In this document: positions 9,714 through 20,994 of the stretch, one piece after another
Layout: every line of letters starts with the position of its first letter
Numbering within the stretch: the first letter of the stretch is position 1
Assembly (NCBI GenBank): GCA_036873135.1
Contig: JAPTYO010000008.1
Location: 30,096,761 to 30,160,760 of the forward strand
Source: Clarkia xantiana subsp. parviflora
Taxonomy: Eukaryota; Streptophyta; Magnoliopsida; Myrtales; Onagraceae
Direction of reading: 5' to 3'
Length of the DNA: 64,000 nt
The notes under the pieces: model-generated
What the model was told of the DNA's origin: nothing
What the model saw: the letters and a program-made list of their open reading frames with translations, nothing else
Database searches by the model: none
Translations under genes and position numbers: made by a program

Positions 9714-10633
9714 TGTTGGGTTTTGATCTCCGGATGAAGCTCGAACCGTCTGCGCGCCCGACCCTGCAATAAGGGACAAACTAGGCTTGTGCCCGGTAAT
9801 CCCCCTCCGAAGCTTAAGTCAGAACTCAGAATATAATGTCTAAGAACTGATATATGTATATAGTTTCAATCAAAACGTAAAAAATGAGAAAAGGCATGAA
9901 CTTATATTTATAGAGAAAGGAATATATGGCAACTGGCCCATACATTTATGGTGCACCGATACCTTAGTATGGAAAGTGGTATATGCACACTTTCCTTTTT
10001 GGAGAGGGGATTACTTATTTATTTTCGGGACAATGTAGCTTCTTCTTGGGGAAGATACGAACCCTAAGCCTTATGTCCAGTTAGTCCTTCGTTTTATAAA
10101 CAGAGAGGACGAGATGACTCATCCTTATAGAGAGAGTCGTTTTTCGTTACCCGGAGGAGGGACGATTTCTTCTCTAAGGAGAGGATCGTCTCTCCCTCAT
10201 GGGAGAGGGGACGATCCTCTCTCCAGGAGAGGGTCGTCCCTCTCTCTTTGGAGAGAGGACGATCCCCTCTCCTGGGAGAAGGTCGTCCCTCTCTCTTTGG
10301 AGAGGGGACGATCCCCTCTCCTGGGAGGGGGTCGTCCCTCTCTCCTTGGAGAGGGGACGATCCCCTCTCCTGGGAGGGGGTCGTCCCTCTCTCCTTGGAG
10401 AGGGGACGATCCTCTCTCCAGGAGAGGGTCGTCCCTCTCTCTTTGGAGAGGGGACGATCCTCTCTCTTGGGAGGGGGTCGTCCCCCTCTCCAAGAGAGAG
10501 GGGGACGACCCTCTCTCTTGGAGAGGGTCGTCCCCCTCTCCTTGGAGAGGGCTTACTTCATATTTGTCCGTCTAGAGGGTCGTCTAGCCCGATTAGCGGA
10601 AATTATTACCCGGTTCTTAGACCGATATCCATC
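9714..10633 (-). repeat. Right (5') LTR of T1
   Basis: The LTR starts on the plus strand with TGTTGGG next to the primer-binding site and ends with GATATCCATCA at 10633. That end matches the ends of the T3 and T4 LTRs (reverse of TGATGGATATC). A TATA-like CTATAAATATAAG lies on the minus strand at about 9902-9914. The U3 part contains the 49-bp array. The partner LTR was not found, so the target duplication cannot be checked. Confidence 0.75.
10140..10550. repeat. 49-bp palindromic tandem array in the T1 LTR
   Basis: About eight units have GATCC boundaries at 10261, 10310, 10359, 10408 and 10457, an exact 49-bp period. Each unit holds an inverted pair, GGACGATCC and GGGTCGTCC, separated by CTCTCC/GGAGAG blocks, so each can fold into a hairpin. 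The long ORFs on both strands here are artefacts. The position, upstream of the LTR TATA box, is the U3 enhancer region. Confidence 0.85.
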
Positions 10634-10854
10634 AGGATCTATTGTCAAAGGCGCAACCTAAAGTAAAATATATGTACGACCGTAGGTACGAATGGAGGTA
10701 CAACCGGATGTTACTAGAGTTATTCATTTGGTAAATGTAAACAGATTTTGGTTATTAGTCACCCTATATATTAAATAATACTATGTTCTAAAGTATATCT
10801 AGTTCAATATTTAATTTACTACATAGATGAGTATTAATTAATCTGGTCACCAAA
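10634..10854. other. AT-rich flank, nothing recognised
   Basis: No ORF, terminal repeat or structural signal was seen. A five-base repeat of the T1 target site may be here (GGATC), but the other end is missing. Confidence 0.5.
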
Positions 10855-10895
10855 TTGCCAAGACCTGGTCACCAGAAAATCTCTCGGAGTGGCAC

Positions 10896-11160
10896 ATGTA
10901 TATTCGTGACCAGATTGTCGCCGGCGGCAGTCTCTTACGGTCGCTTCGAGATGCGGATATCATTCCAGAGGGCGGGTATGCTGGCGGCACTTCAGCGCCA
11001 CCTCAGCCAGATCAAAGCGCCCTCTTTCCGGCGGCTGTTGAGTCGAGCCCAAACCCCAATGAGGACCTTCTGGGGGGCACTGATCCGCTGTCACCGCCTC
11101 CACCGCAGCTGGAACAGCAGCAGCAGCAGGTCCCACCCGGCCATCCTTGGAAGTTAGGAT
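10896..11160 (+). pseudogene. Exon-like host gene fragment, unidentified
   Basis: This stretch is clearly richer in G+C than its AT-rich surroundings. It encodes MYIRDQIVAGGSLLRSLRDA followed by a Pro- and Gln-rich tail. I do not recognise the protein. There is no clear start or end, so it is probably a broken or captured exon rather than a gene. It may belong with the membrane-protein-like block at 11378-11575. Confidence 0.35.
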
Positions 11161-11377
11161 GGAGGGTTTCCTTAACCTTATGGCACTACTGGTTGGTATG
11201 TCTATTTAATTGCAAGCATTCCCGGAGGTTTTGTCACATCTGCATCGTCTCAGGCCAGCTTGGGGTCAGCGGTAATCCTTGGTCACATAAAGGGATTTAT
11301 AAGTTCTGAATGAATATAAGGTCTCTCGATCACTTTTCTACTTATTATTTTCTTCTTGTTTGTCTGCATACTGAAAG

Positions 11378-11575
11378 GTGCCGGAGGTTACCGATTCAGT
11401 CAGGACAATCTTTATCCTTTCAGTGGCTGCTCTTCTTCAGATGGGTCCAGTCTTCGCTGGCATGGTTATAGGCATGGACTTGCCTCGTGAACCTGAACAA
11501 ACTATTCCAGTGAAGTTCTTTGCGACTGCGACTGCGTTTGTGGTTATTGTTTTCTTAGTCGTCCCTTCCACTTGA
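11378..11575 (+). pseudogene. Membrane-protein-like exon fragment, unidentified
   Basis: The 65-residue frame has two hydrophobic segments (about residues 8-30 and 45-62) separated by a short polar loop, DLPREPEQTIP, and ends with a stop. It looks like the last exon of a small membrane protein. I do not recognise the family. A polyT run follows at 11594. Confidence 0.35.
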
Positions 11576-11859
11576 TAGAAAGCTAGGACTAGATTTTTTT
11601 TTTTTTTTTTTAGAGTCTGTGGTCTCACATCTCCTTAAGGGATGGGAAAATGCATAATCTTGATAATGATGATTTGTTCTAATGTCTTGAAATGTATTTA
11701 TTTTATTTGAGAAATGCTAAAAGGACCGCATTTTTAAACGATAATTTGTGTTGATGGTTTTAACTTAAGGACATGTGAGGTGAGAATTAAAGATAACTAT
11801 TGTTGCATTAATGAATCTGCTTTCATTTTCTATTTTCAATTTTAATAATATAAATAATA

Positions 11860-11887
11860 CTAGTTAACTTACCCGCACTTTGCGCGG
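11860..11887 (-). mobile_element. Helitron 3' terminus (minus strand)
   Basis: Read on the minus strand, a short hairpin (CCGCGC AAA GTGCGG, one mismatch; 873-887) is followed by TAAGTTAA and CTAG, and the next base is T. A hairpin 5-12 bases before CTRR and insertion before T are the Helitron 3' signature. The element would extend rightwards; its 5' TC end was not found. No Rep/helicase gene is present, so it is non-autonomous. Confidence 0.6.
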
Positions 11888-13336
11888 TATAATAATTTAC
11901 GCTTTTTATTAGTTAAATAATACAAAAAATACATAAATATATTTATAAAAGGCTTACCTATTGACCATATATAATTTTTTAAAAAAATATTAGCATTCAT
12001 TAGTTAAAATTAATTCACAAATTATAATAGAACATAATATAATATCAATTATATGTATCAGAAAATGTCGAATTGTTAGTTTTCGTTTTGTAATAATAGT
12101 TGTCACTTATGTTACTTCTTCTCAGTTTTCCACGGAGTTTATGGGCGCTAAGATTATTTTATATTTTTGTGAAATCTATTATTATATATTTTAAACTAAA
12201 CAAATATTGTGAATAAAAATATACGGCCAAAAAATATAAGTATATTAATAGTTATATCTATCTCTTATTATCAATTACAAAAATACAATTTTTATTCAAA
12301 AATATGTTTGGCTAAAAGTATATATGATGTTACACAAAATTATTTTAAAAGAGTATTACAATAGAAAAAATACTTTTACTTTATGGATCATGTGCGTTAG
12401 ATTTTATGTTATATGCATAATTATAATTATTTACATGTAGATAACATGCAAATATTATTCCATGAAATTGATATGTAATATACATAATTTTTCTTTAATT
12501 TAATCTTATGTTTCATTTTTAAAAACAAATATGCATATAATTAATTTTTAGAAAATATAATATTATTACTTTTAGTACTGTATACAATTTATTAATAGTT
12601 TTAGGAAAAAAAAATCATAAATGTACGCTACAAATAAGATATATTTTCTAATTTATTTGGAGAAAGAATAAAAGTTGTTCGAAAGATTATAAACTAAGTT
12701 ACATGACATACCATATATGTAAGATAAATGTAAGTTAACAATGAAACAATTATAAGTTATAGTTTGAAATTAGAAATGAAAATATCTTCATTTAACATTT
12801 TTTTTTCCTGATCCACGTTTACATGAAATGATTAATATGGAAAATTGGTATCATATTTTCCATCATTAATTTAACATTAACTTTGTCTGTTTCACATTAA
12901 CATGAAATTATAAATATAAAATAGTGGTTTTAAATTTGCCATAATTACTTTAATTTTTTAATTATGATTTGTGAGCAGTACCAAATCGATAAAATAATTC
13001 TTTTTGTAACTCTGAAAATAAATCTAGGTATGAAGAATTTATTACACCGACGATTTCTATTGCCAACCATTACCTCATCGGCTAGAATTGTTTTTCCATT
13101 ATGATTTTAATTATTATTATTATAAAATAATATTAGTAATTGATGATTTCTATTATCAAATGACATTAATAACTTTTAATACCATTCATTCCATTATCAC
13201 TTTAACATTACTTTTTTTTGCACCAAATTATAACATAAACTTAATATGGACAAAGTGGTATCATGCCATTAATAAGACAATGCCACAATTATTATTAGTT
13301 TTAATGTTAATTATATTTTTTGTTAAATTACAATTT
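11888..13336. other. AT-rich DNA, no gene seen
   Basis: Very AT-rich sequence, probably the body of the Helitron whose end is at 11860. I see no coding frame above short chance ORFs. Confidence 0.5.
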
Positions 13337-13339
13337 TAA

Positions 13340-14385
13340 CGGCGTGTTTGGTTCATGGAATGGGGAATAAGGAATAAGGAATAGGGAATAGGAATAAGGA
13401 ATATGGAATAAGTAATATTAATATGATGTTGTTTGGTTGACTTGATGAATATGGAATGATGATTCCAAATACTATGTTTGGTTGATAGAATGTTATAGGT
13501 AAATGAATGGAATAAGTCCAAATTGACAAATATACCCTTTTGCTATCTATATTAATCAAATTAACATTAACAATATTAAAATTTAAAAAGTCAAATTATA
13601 TATGTATTATTAAACGAAAATTGTTTTTTTTTAAATATTATTTTTTTACATAAACAATTATATTCACAAACAATATATATATGAAAAAATAGCAATAAGT
13701 TTTTGATATGGGGATAACAAGTTCCAGATATGGAACTCCATATTGATCCAAGTACAAAACCATAATAAAGTGCGAATCAATCAATTTTATCAAGCAATAC
13801 AATACATGTTTGAATATGATACAATACAATTTGTATTCAACGAAAAAATATATATAAAGTTATCAATATAGATCGTCGTATGAAGATATCCCTAATCACT
13901 AGTAAATATAAATAATAAAATAACACCTAACCTACCTAAATCTAACAAAAAAAAAAGGACTACACATACACAGCCAATTAATAAAACAAAAGGAAAAGAG
14001 ATACAAACCTTACGAAGAGTAGGTCACGTAGCAACAACAAGGAATCAGCAGGGAAATCAGCAGGCCACGCAGCAAGGCACACAGTAGAAGGCCGTCAGAG
14101 CAAGAGCAGCAGCAGTCGCGAGGAGGTAGCTGCATGAGCCGTGAGGAATTAATATATAATGGTTACAAAATAATTAAATTAGGTTAGGGTTATTATTGGT
14201 TTTTTTATTGCTATATTTTATTTTAGAAAAGATGGAATACTTAAACCTAGGGGTTAGGGTAGGATTAGCTATTCCTTCAAAATTAGTAATTATGAATCAT
14301 AATTCTACAATAATAAGTAACCAAACAACATAATAAGGAATGGTAATTCCCTATTCCCTATTCCAATGGTGAACCAAACATGCCG
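13340..14385. mobile_element. PIF/Harbinger-type non-autonomous element
   Basis: The ends are inverted repeats: CGGCGTGTTTGGTTCA on the left and the complement of CGGCATGTTTGGTTCA on the right. They are flanked by a 3-bp duplication TAA at 13337-13339 and 14386-14388, the hallmark of PIF/Harbinger transposition. GGAATA-like subterminal repeats occur at both ends. It is 1,046 bp long with no transposase, so it needs an enzyme in trans. The ORFs on the minus strand near 13350-13560 come from the subterminal repeats. Confidence 0.85.
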
Positions 14386-14388
14386 TAA

Positions 14389-16798
14389 TTGTAAGATTTC
14401 TCACTACTATATTATTATTATTGTGTATATTATTATTTTTCATCTTAAACTGATTTATGTAATTTTTTTGGTGTATTAATATAATTAACTACGTGTATTA
14501 TTAGTTATGTAACCAATAATAAATATGAGTAATAAGGGCAAAAATAAAATTTTCGTAAATAACATATTACTTGTCTGAAAAAAAAAAAAAAAAACTTATT
14601 ATTCAACCAACAAAAAGTATATAGGAAGATATTCATGTATTTCTTTACATTTTCTTATTTGAAAATTAGTAAAGATAAGTTTTTTTTTAAAAAAAAATAC
14701 ATAGATATAATTATAAAAAAGAAAAAAAATATATAGAATAAAATGAATTTTTTATGCGTTTTGAATTTACGAAACTAATTTACATTTATTCATTAAGTAT
14801 ATCAGTGTTTTTTATTGTAATTTTATTACTCATCATTTATTTATATATAAATATTTTATTTGGCCAACATATATAAATATTGAATACTAAATAGTTTAAC
14901 TATTATTTGGCAAAAAAAAAGTTTAACAATTAAATATAATAGATTAAATCCAATATAAATAAAATTAAATATAATTCAACACTATTGAATTAATTTTATG
15001 AATTGTAATAATATAATAGTAAGCATTATAATGGTTAGATTTCTTTTCTTAAGTTAGACAAATCATATTATATTGAATTAAAGCTAAAAATAGGTGAACC
15101 ACAAATGGAACTAATAATCAATTTGAACTTCAAATTTAGAAAGCATTAATTTCAATAATTAATAAGAAATTTTGTAGTATAATTATAATAAATATTAATG
15201 GATTAATCTCAATCATCAATTATGTATGGTAAAAAAATCAAAGAAAAAAAACATTAATTTCATTTTCAAATATAGAATGTATTAATTTCAATATTAAGTT
15301 AAAAAATTAATTACAATATTATAACTATTGGAAATAATGAATAAATCTCAAAATTTTATTTTTAAAATATAATAAATAGTAAAAATCATAGCTAAATAAG
15401 GTTAAAAAATATTATGAATAAATACTTTCCAAATTAGACGAATCATTACATTGAATTAATATATCAACATTTTATTTTTATAAACGTCGTTTCTCTTCTC
15501 CTTCTAACTTTCACTTTTTGTATTTTTCCTCTTAAATCTCATCATCTATTCTACATCTATTTTATATGTTTATTATGTATCACAATGAATTTCGAATTGC
15601 ATTCCTGATCCAAGAACACAACTTTTCTCTCGATCATCTGCCATCAACGTTAAAGTTTGTATTTGGAGTGAAATACATTGTGATTACAGTCGAAGGTGGA
15701 TGTAGACATTATCGATGAAATCAAAGAGAAAAGCTGATGAAACAAAAAAATATTGATGGTGGCATTAGATCAAGCAAAAGTTGAATAAAAGTCATGGTGT
15801 CTATAGGTGAGTGTATATAATTCATTCATTTTTTTTCATAACTAAACTAATTTCATCTTCCATATATTTAATGAAAATATTTTCTTATTTTTATTTTTAT
15901 ATATTTTATATTTCAAAATTAATTAATTAATTTAATTAATTTGTTTGTTATATATTAGCCTTTATGTTTACTATAACTTATGTAATATAATTTTCTTACT
16001 TCATTGTTTAATTATAATAAACGGCAAAATTATTTAATTATTTTTTCAATTTTATTTTTTCCCAAACAAATTTAATTCTCATTTTTCAAATTAATTTTAT
16101 CGAAATTATTTAATTATTTTCTAATTTATTACCTTTTGCAGTTTTTATTTTTCCCAATAAAATTCTAATGCACTTTTTTCATATTAATATTTATGGTGTA
16201 AGCTAAAAAAATTGTTAGAGTGCAAACTTGTAATTTTCGTTGTATGAGGTTCAATACTTAATTTTGCAAACTTGAAAATGAAACGGTACGTAATACGGAA
16301 TGTTGAGCTTTGCTTGATTTCTAGAGTTGCATGTGGATGTTATATGGTGATGTAACTTATTAAAATTGACATGAACCAATCAATTGACTTCATTTTAACG
16401 AATAGGAAAGAGAAAGTTGTTAAAAAACCTTACTTGTCAACATGTTAGAAGATTACTTAGAATTATATTATATATAGATTAAAGCGAAAGTGAAACTTTA
16501 TATTTTTTTGGCAACACAAATTTTAAATTTTTACCTTCAACTAAAACAGGAGCACTTCAAGTTTAACCTGAACTTGAAATATAAAGAAATATACTCCAGC
16601 TTTGATTAAATTTAAATTATGACACGATACTAAATAAGTAATTTTGAGATTTAAAATTTAATTTTAAAGTAATTACCCCAAATATGTATTGTAATGCTAC
16701 ATGGTACAACAAAAGATTGTAAATTTTAAATCAACCTAAAAATTTCATAGGTTATTTTTTTCTCATAGATTATTTTTTTTCTTGGAATTAAACACTTA
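14389..16798. other. AT-rich DNA, no gene seen
   Basis: Low-complexity AT-rich DNA with homopolymer runs. Bases 15480-15800 are slightly less AT-rich and look like a degenerate transcript leader, but no supported reading frame follows. Confidence 0.5.
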
Positions 16799-17005
16799 TT
16801 GTTGCTACGTAATCATCAGAAAATCCTTACTACAAAATTGTTGTGTAGAATGGGTCTTAAAATTGATTATATTTGCGCCATTTGTGGTCATGATGAGGAA
16901 GATATTGTACGGGTTTTTAGAGATTGTGCTATTGCTAGAAAAGTTTGGTTGTATGTGAGAATTCATTTGAACTCCCATAACTTCTTCACATCTAATTTAC
17001 CTTAA
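16799..17005 (+). pseudogene. LINE remnant, zinc-binding domain after RT
   Basis: The 68-residue frame contains CAICGHDEED, then RDCAIARKVW. This C-x2-C ... H/C-type pattern resembles the zf-RVT domain that follows reverse transcriptase in plant L1-type LINEs. No reverse transcriptase is visible upstream, so the copy is 5'-truncated or decayed. Confidence 0.65.
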
Positions 17006-17209
17006 TATGGGGTATTACATCATTCTCAGCATAATTCGGGTCTTGATTGTACTATTTGAGAAATTTGGAAAAATGGGAATTCCCACCTCTTTAGGGGTAT
17101 TATGCTTTCACCAAACCTTCATGTCCATTTGTTGGAACAAGCTAAGAAGCTTAGCTTGCAATTATCAAAATGTTTAGCTCAATCTTTATCTTCTATTGTG
17201 CATGTGAGA

Positions 17210-17584
17210 TGGTACTCCCCTGATTTGGGTTGGTTAAATTGATTAATGATGGATCGACTTTGGGTAATCCCGGTCTTGTAAGAGGCGGGGGTGTCATTAG
17301 GATTGCATTTGGTTACTTTGGAGGTTGGATTAGAGAGTTTCAAGGAAAAAATGGTTTTACTAATAGTCTAATTGCTAAATTGTAGGCGCTAAATGATGGA
17401 TTGAATTTAGCAATATTTAAATGTAGTGTCAATCTATGTGGAAATGGATGCTAAAGAAGCAATCAATCTTATCACTGAAAAACCCAATGATGATAGGTTT
17501 CTAAGCTTTTACTTTCAAATTACAGAAACCTTCTGCAAAATTTTAAGCATTACAAGTTACGCCACTTCTTTCGAGAAGCAAATA
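17210..17584 (+). pseudogene. LINE remnant, RNase H domain, 5' part
   Basis: After a WYSPDLGWL motif the sequence reads NDGSTLGNPGLVRGGGVIR, the start of the RNase H domain of plant LINEs. Stops and frameshifts are present. The domain is cut at 17584 by the CACTA insertion and resumes at 41563. Confidence 0.75.
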
Positions 17585-17830
17585 CACTACAAGAAAAAAC
17601 ATGAGTACACACAAAAGTGTGTGTGCAAGTGGTGTGTATACATGAATACACTCTGATTCCACACCAGAAAATGCCGTGTGCTTTCTAGATGTGGTAATCC
17701 GTATGTAGATTGCACACCAACTTTTTAGTGTGTAAAATCATTGCATATCATTTATTAAGTGTGGATATAAGCGGTGTGTAATCTCCACACGGCTTCCCTT
17801 GTGTGTACTATGTAAGCAAGTACAATCCAA
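17585..17830 (+). repeat. Left terminal and subterminal repeats of CACTA
   Basis: The terminal inverted repeat is followed by many GTGTG and CACAC motifs in both orientations up to about 17830. In CACTA elements such subterminal motifs bind the TnpA-type protein. The matching right block is at about 41280-41562. Confidence 0.8.
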
Positions 17831-17939
17831 TTACACACCGAGCCATATGGAATCTGTATGGAGGCGTAGACATGGTAGATGTTGTGTTCACACTTTGTAG
17901 GAATGATCTTGGCGTTGTTAATGCTCTCTTATTGGATCA

Positions 17940-18230
17940 ACTTCTCCATTACTAATGCTCTCTTATTGAATTTATCATATTTTATACAATTTATCCCCTT
18001 TAGATGCAAAAATTTTCATTCAAATGTAAGTCTTTAGTATTACATTTGTAGTTCCAAATACGAGTCATTTAGTAACTAACAATTAAACTCTATTTAAAAC
18101 ATTTAGTATTGCTATTAGTTTCAAAAAGAGACATTTAGTAACTAGTATTTTTAACTCTATTTATAACCTTTAGTATTGCATTTCTTGTTCCAAAAAAATA
18201 GATTTAGAAACTACCCTATAAGATCTATAT
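17940..18230 (+). repeat. Direct repeat copy 1 inside CACTA
   Basis: This stretch, beginning ACTAATGCTCTCTTATTG and containing AGTTCCAAATACGAGTCA, is a diverged copy of 40195-40440 in the same orientation. The two copies lie on either side of the Copia element and the captured exons. Confidence 0.75.
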
Positions 18231-18249
18231 TGCACATGTAGTGTTGTAT

Positions 18250-18708
18250 ATTTTCATTCGTAAACTTTCATTTAGACATTTAATATCATTTGAACTAATT
18301 CAAATGCAATATTTTAGATACTCATTCAATATAAGAAAATCAATCATAAAAAGTATATATATTAATAAACTTGTTCAACTTTAATTCACAATGTTAAGGT
18401 CAATATTCTTAATATACATACTAAGACTTAAACAAGTATATTAATTATAAAGAGAAGCAATAAACTAGTATTTCTTGCATTGTAGTCGCCTTCAACACCA
18501 ATCATCGTTGTTATAGACTCCATAATGTCCAAGGTTCCTTCCCTACAACACCTATTACACATACAAAACCATGTTAACACCACATCTACATTGTATTGAC
18601 ACCATATTAATGCATAATGAGTTGGTTGTTCACATCTTTATACCATACCAATATAAAATGTGAGAGTTGTCCTCACCCCCAAAAGGTACCTCTTGAATAT
18701 TTTTATTT

Positions 18709-18752
<44 letters not shown>

Positions 18753-19074
18753 TAGTTTCCATATTTTTTTAATTTTATTATAGATATATACGTGTTATAT
18801 TTAGTTCCCCTATTTTTATAAAATTGACAATTTAATCTTTTTATCTTTGAGACCCATCTATTTATCTTTACTATTACTAAAAAAAACAATTTAGTTACAT
18901 TTTGTTATTTTTAGATTTTTAGGTTGCTTAATTGGTGGGTCACCGTAATTATTATTAATTTCTCCATCAAATATACTTATCGATTAGAGTCAACATGCAT
19001 TCAATAGGTGCAAATGTAAGGTAGATGCATTTTCCATTCACTATATCACCGATTTGGGGATGTTCCGCTTGTTG
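18250..19074. other. AT-rich CACTA interior with (TA)n
   Basis: No gene seen. A TA dinucleotide run lies at about 18713-18746. Bases 18490-18620 share patches (ACCATGTTAACACCACAT-like) with 40920-40975. Confidence 0.5.
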
Positions 19075-19320
19075 ACATTTTTGTATCAAATAAATTAGTC
19101 ACTTGCTAACTCATATAACATATCAAATATAGATCAAACGTGGTTATTGAAGTTTGACTTTACATATAACATGTTACTCAATGTTTAATACTTAATGACT
19201 CGAACTATCGATTTAGTTCTTGTGTTTGTAAAGTCAATCATATTTGGTATCTCCTAATTGATAGTTGAATAAATAGTTAAGTTGAATTCAAGTATAAACT
19301 TTAGACATTAGTGTTTTAAA
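19075..19320 (+). repeat. Diverged direct duplication, copy 1
   Basis: This block shares patches with 19524-19765 in the same order: TAGTCACTTG/CAGTCACTTG, CATATCAAAT/CATATCAAATG, TTTAGTTCTT and AGTATAAACTTTAGA. The spacing is about 450 bp. No coding signal is seen. Confidence 0.6.
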
Positions 19321-19523
19321 AAAAATTGATGATTTAGTCCCTACAATATTTGAGTATTACTAAAAATTTCATTAGATAAATTGCATTAACTTTTTTGTTA
19401 TGGTCACTTAACTGACATGTTACATTAATTATCATTAACTTATTAATACAATATACCTATAAATTTGAGCCGCCCATAAAGTATGATATGTACTCAACTC
19501 ATGCAAACTTCGAGTACATGTTG

Positions 19524-19765
19524 AGATTTTTTTGTATCACATAGATCAGTCACTTGTCAAATCATATCAAATGTCAAAATATGGGTCAACCACAGTTCTT
19601 GAATTTTGATCTTTTACAGATAACCTGGTACTCATTGTCCAACATTTAGGGTCTCGAATCATTAATTTAGTTCTTCTGTCTGTCAATTAAATCAAATTGT
19701 AACCTAATTAGTAGTTAAATAAGTAATTGACATATTAAGTATAAACTTTAGATTTTAATGAATTG
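19524..19765 (+). repeat. Diverged direct duplication, copy 2
   Basis: Partner of 19075-19320. The pair lies in the segment that ends in the Helitron 3' hairpin and may be part of that Helitron. Confidence 0.6.
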
Positions 19766-20222
19766 AAATTTCCTTTAGCGTCCCGTTGGCCAATTTTTTT
19801 TTTCTTTAGCGTTAAATCAATTTTTGTTGGTATTATGATATAAAATTGCATGAAAAGTGTATAGTTACGTTTTCATAGGTCAAACTGCTCCACCGATGAC
19901 TATAAGTGGCTAATTACGGGCTTACATTCTTCACTTCTCAAGTTGATAAATTAGATACAATTTTGTCATTAATAACTCACGTCATGCTCAATCCAACTCA
20001 TTATTAGTTATAACAGTAAATTAGTATCGTAATTTAAAATAATAGTTAATTTTTTGACTTAATTAATCACTTCTATTTTTCCTGTTTTGAATTACTTTGT
20101 GTCGTTCTTTTCGATCACAAATTCATTTCTCGCAACCCCTAAACTTGGCCATGTATTAACTACATATTAAAATATTAGAAAACTGAAGATAAATTATGTA
20201 TTTTGAAATTTAAACGATTGAA

Positions 20223-20250
20223 CGCGTGCAACGCACGCGCTAATAACTAG
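20223..20250 (+). mobile_element. Helitron 3' terminus (plus strand)
   Basis: A perfect hairpin, CGCGTGC AAC GCACGCG (223-239), is followed seven bases later by CTAG, and the next base is T. This fits the Helitron 3' rule (hairpin, CTRR, insertion before T). The element extends to the left within the CACTA; I could not fix its 5' end. The hairpin resembles the one at 11873-11887, so the two may be related families pointing in opposite directions. Confidence 0.65.
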
Positions 20251-20529
20251 TAGATTAAAATAAAAGGAGAATACCAAAGAGTTGAATTACAACATAAGCG
20301 ATTGTACTTACCTAAAAGCAGCATCAGTAACTCAAGCAGCATCATCCATTTCACAAAATAGTAACTTTATTTACTTGGCTAAAAAAAACATAACTTCTGT
20401 TTGAAGCCACGTAGACGTGTTGGACTACCTTCTATACAATAAATTCATAAAAGAAGATCAAGTTAGAAATATTTATAAAAAAATAAAACCAAGTTGGATC
20501 AGAAAATATAAGTAGAATTGACAAACTCA

Positions 20530-20612
20530 CTTCATCATCTGGAATCAAATATGACAGCAATCTTTCACAGAGAGAAGTCGTCATGCTTTGATCTTCTGCT
20601 CCTACTTCACTC
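20530..20612 (-). pseudogene. Captured host exon fragment A
   Basis: On the minus strand an exon-like frame reads LSEVGAEDQSMTTSLCERLL and continues to PDDE, then a GTGAGT donor. A TTGTAG acceptor lies just upstream (about 20627-20632). It is not a transposon protein I know; it looks like a host gene piece carried by the CACTA. Confidence 0.4.
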
Positions 20613-20779
20613 AGGCCCAATCCTTCCCTACAACACCATTACACATACACAACCATGTCAGGATCACATCTTCATTGAATTATGTAGCTTACGGACAGAC
20701 ATCAGAATATTGTGATAAAAGAGCTAAATTTAGGTCTGTAGAGGTGAATACTAGAAATAGCACTAACCATATGTTTTGC

Positions 20780-20994
20780 TGGCAATTTTTTACTTGCTGG
20801 CAATTTTTGGTCAAAAGCAAATGAACTCGAACTTGCAGATTTAACAAGTCTGGCAGATCCAACACCACGATCTACAAAGAGTCTACGGTGACCATCCTGT
20901 TTTTGAAATGGTGAAACTGGTCCAACTGACTTTGACTCGACAGCACCAGACCCTGAATATATTCTGGACATATCTGGCACAATCACCTCCATCT
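20780..20994 (-). pseudogene. Captured host exon fragment B
   Basis: The minus-strand frame begins right after a TTTCTAG acceptor and reads EMEVIVPDMSRIYSG, then a Ser-rich stretch with SARLVKSASSSSF. It lies in the same orientation as fragments A and C, as expected for one captured genomic piece with introns. The protein is not recognised. Confidence 0.4.

Larger units (their letters stand above)
1..10633 (-). mobile_element. Tat-lineage Ty3/Gypsy retrotransposon T1 (left end unresolved)
   Basis: On the minus strand the order is LTR (9714-10633), primer-binding site, gag, protease, reverse transcriptase, RNase H, a second archaeal-type RNase H, and integrase. The internal region continues into a tandem repeat and an antisense extra ORF. 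The dual RNase H and the antisense ORF between pol and the 3' LTR are known marks of the Tat lineage. The coding region carries at least three frame breaks, so the copy is defective. The left LTR is not recognisable in this window. A purine-rich motif that could precede it is at 436-447, but the sequence left of it does not match the right LTR. Confidence 0.85.

Noticed and set aside
10114..10666. Several overlapping 98-155 residue ORFs rich in Ser, Leu, Gly and Asp
   Set aside because: All lie in the 49-bp array of the LTR and have counterparts in other frames and on the opposite strand.
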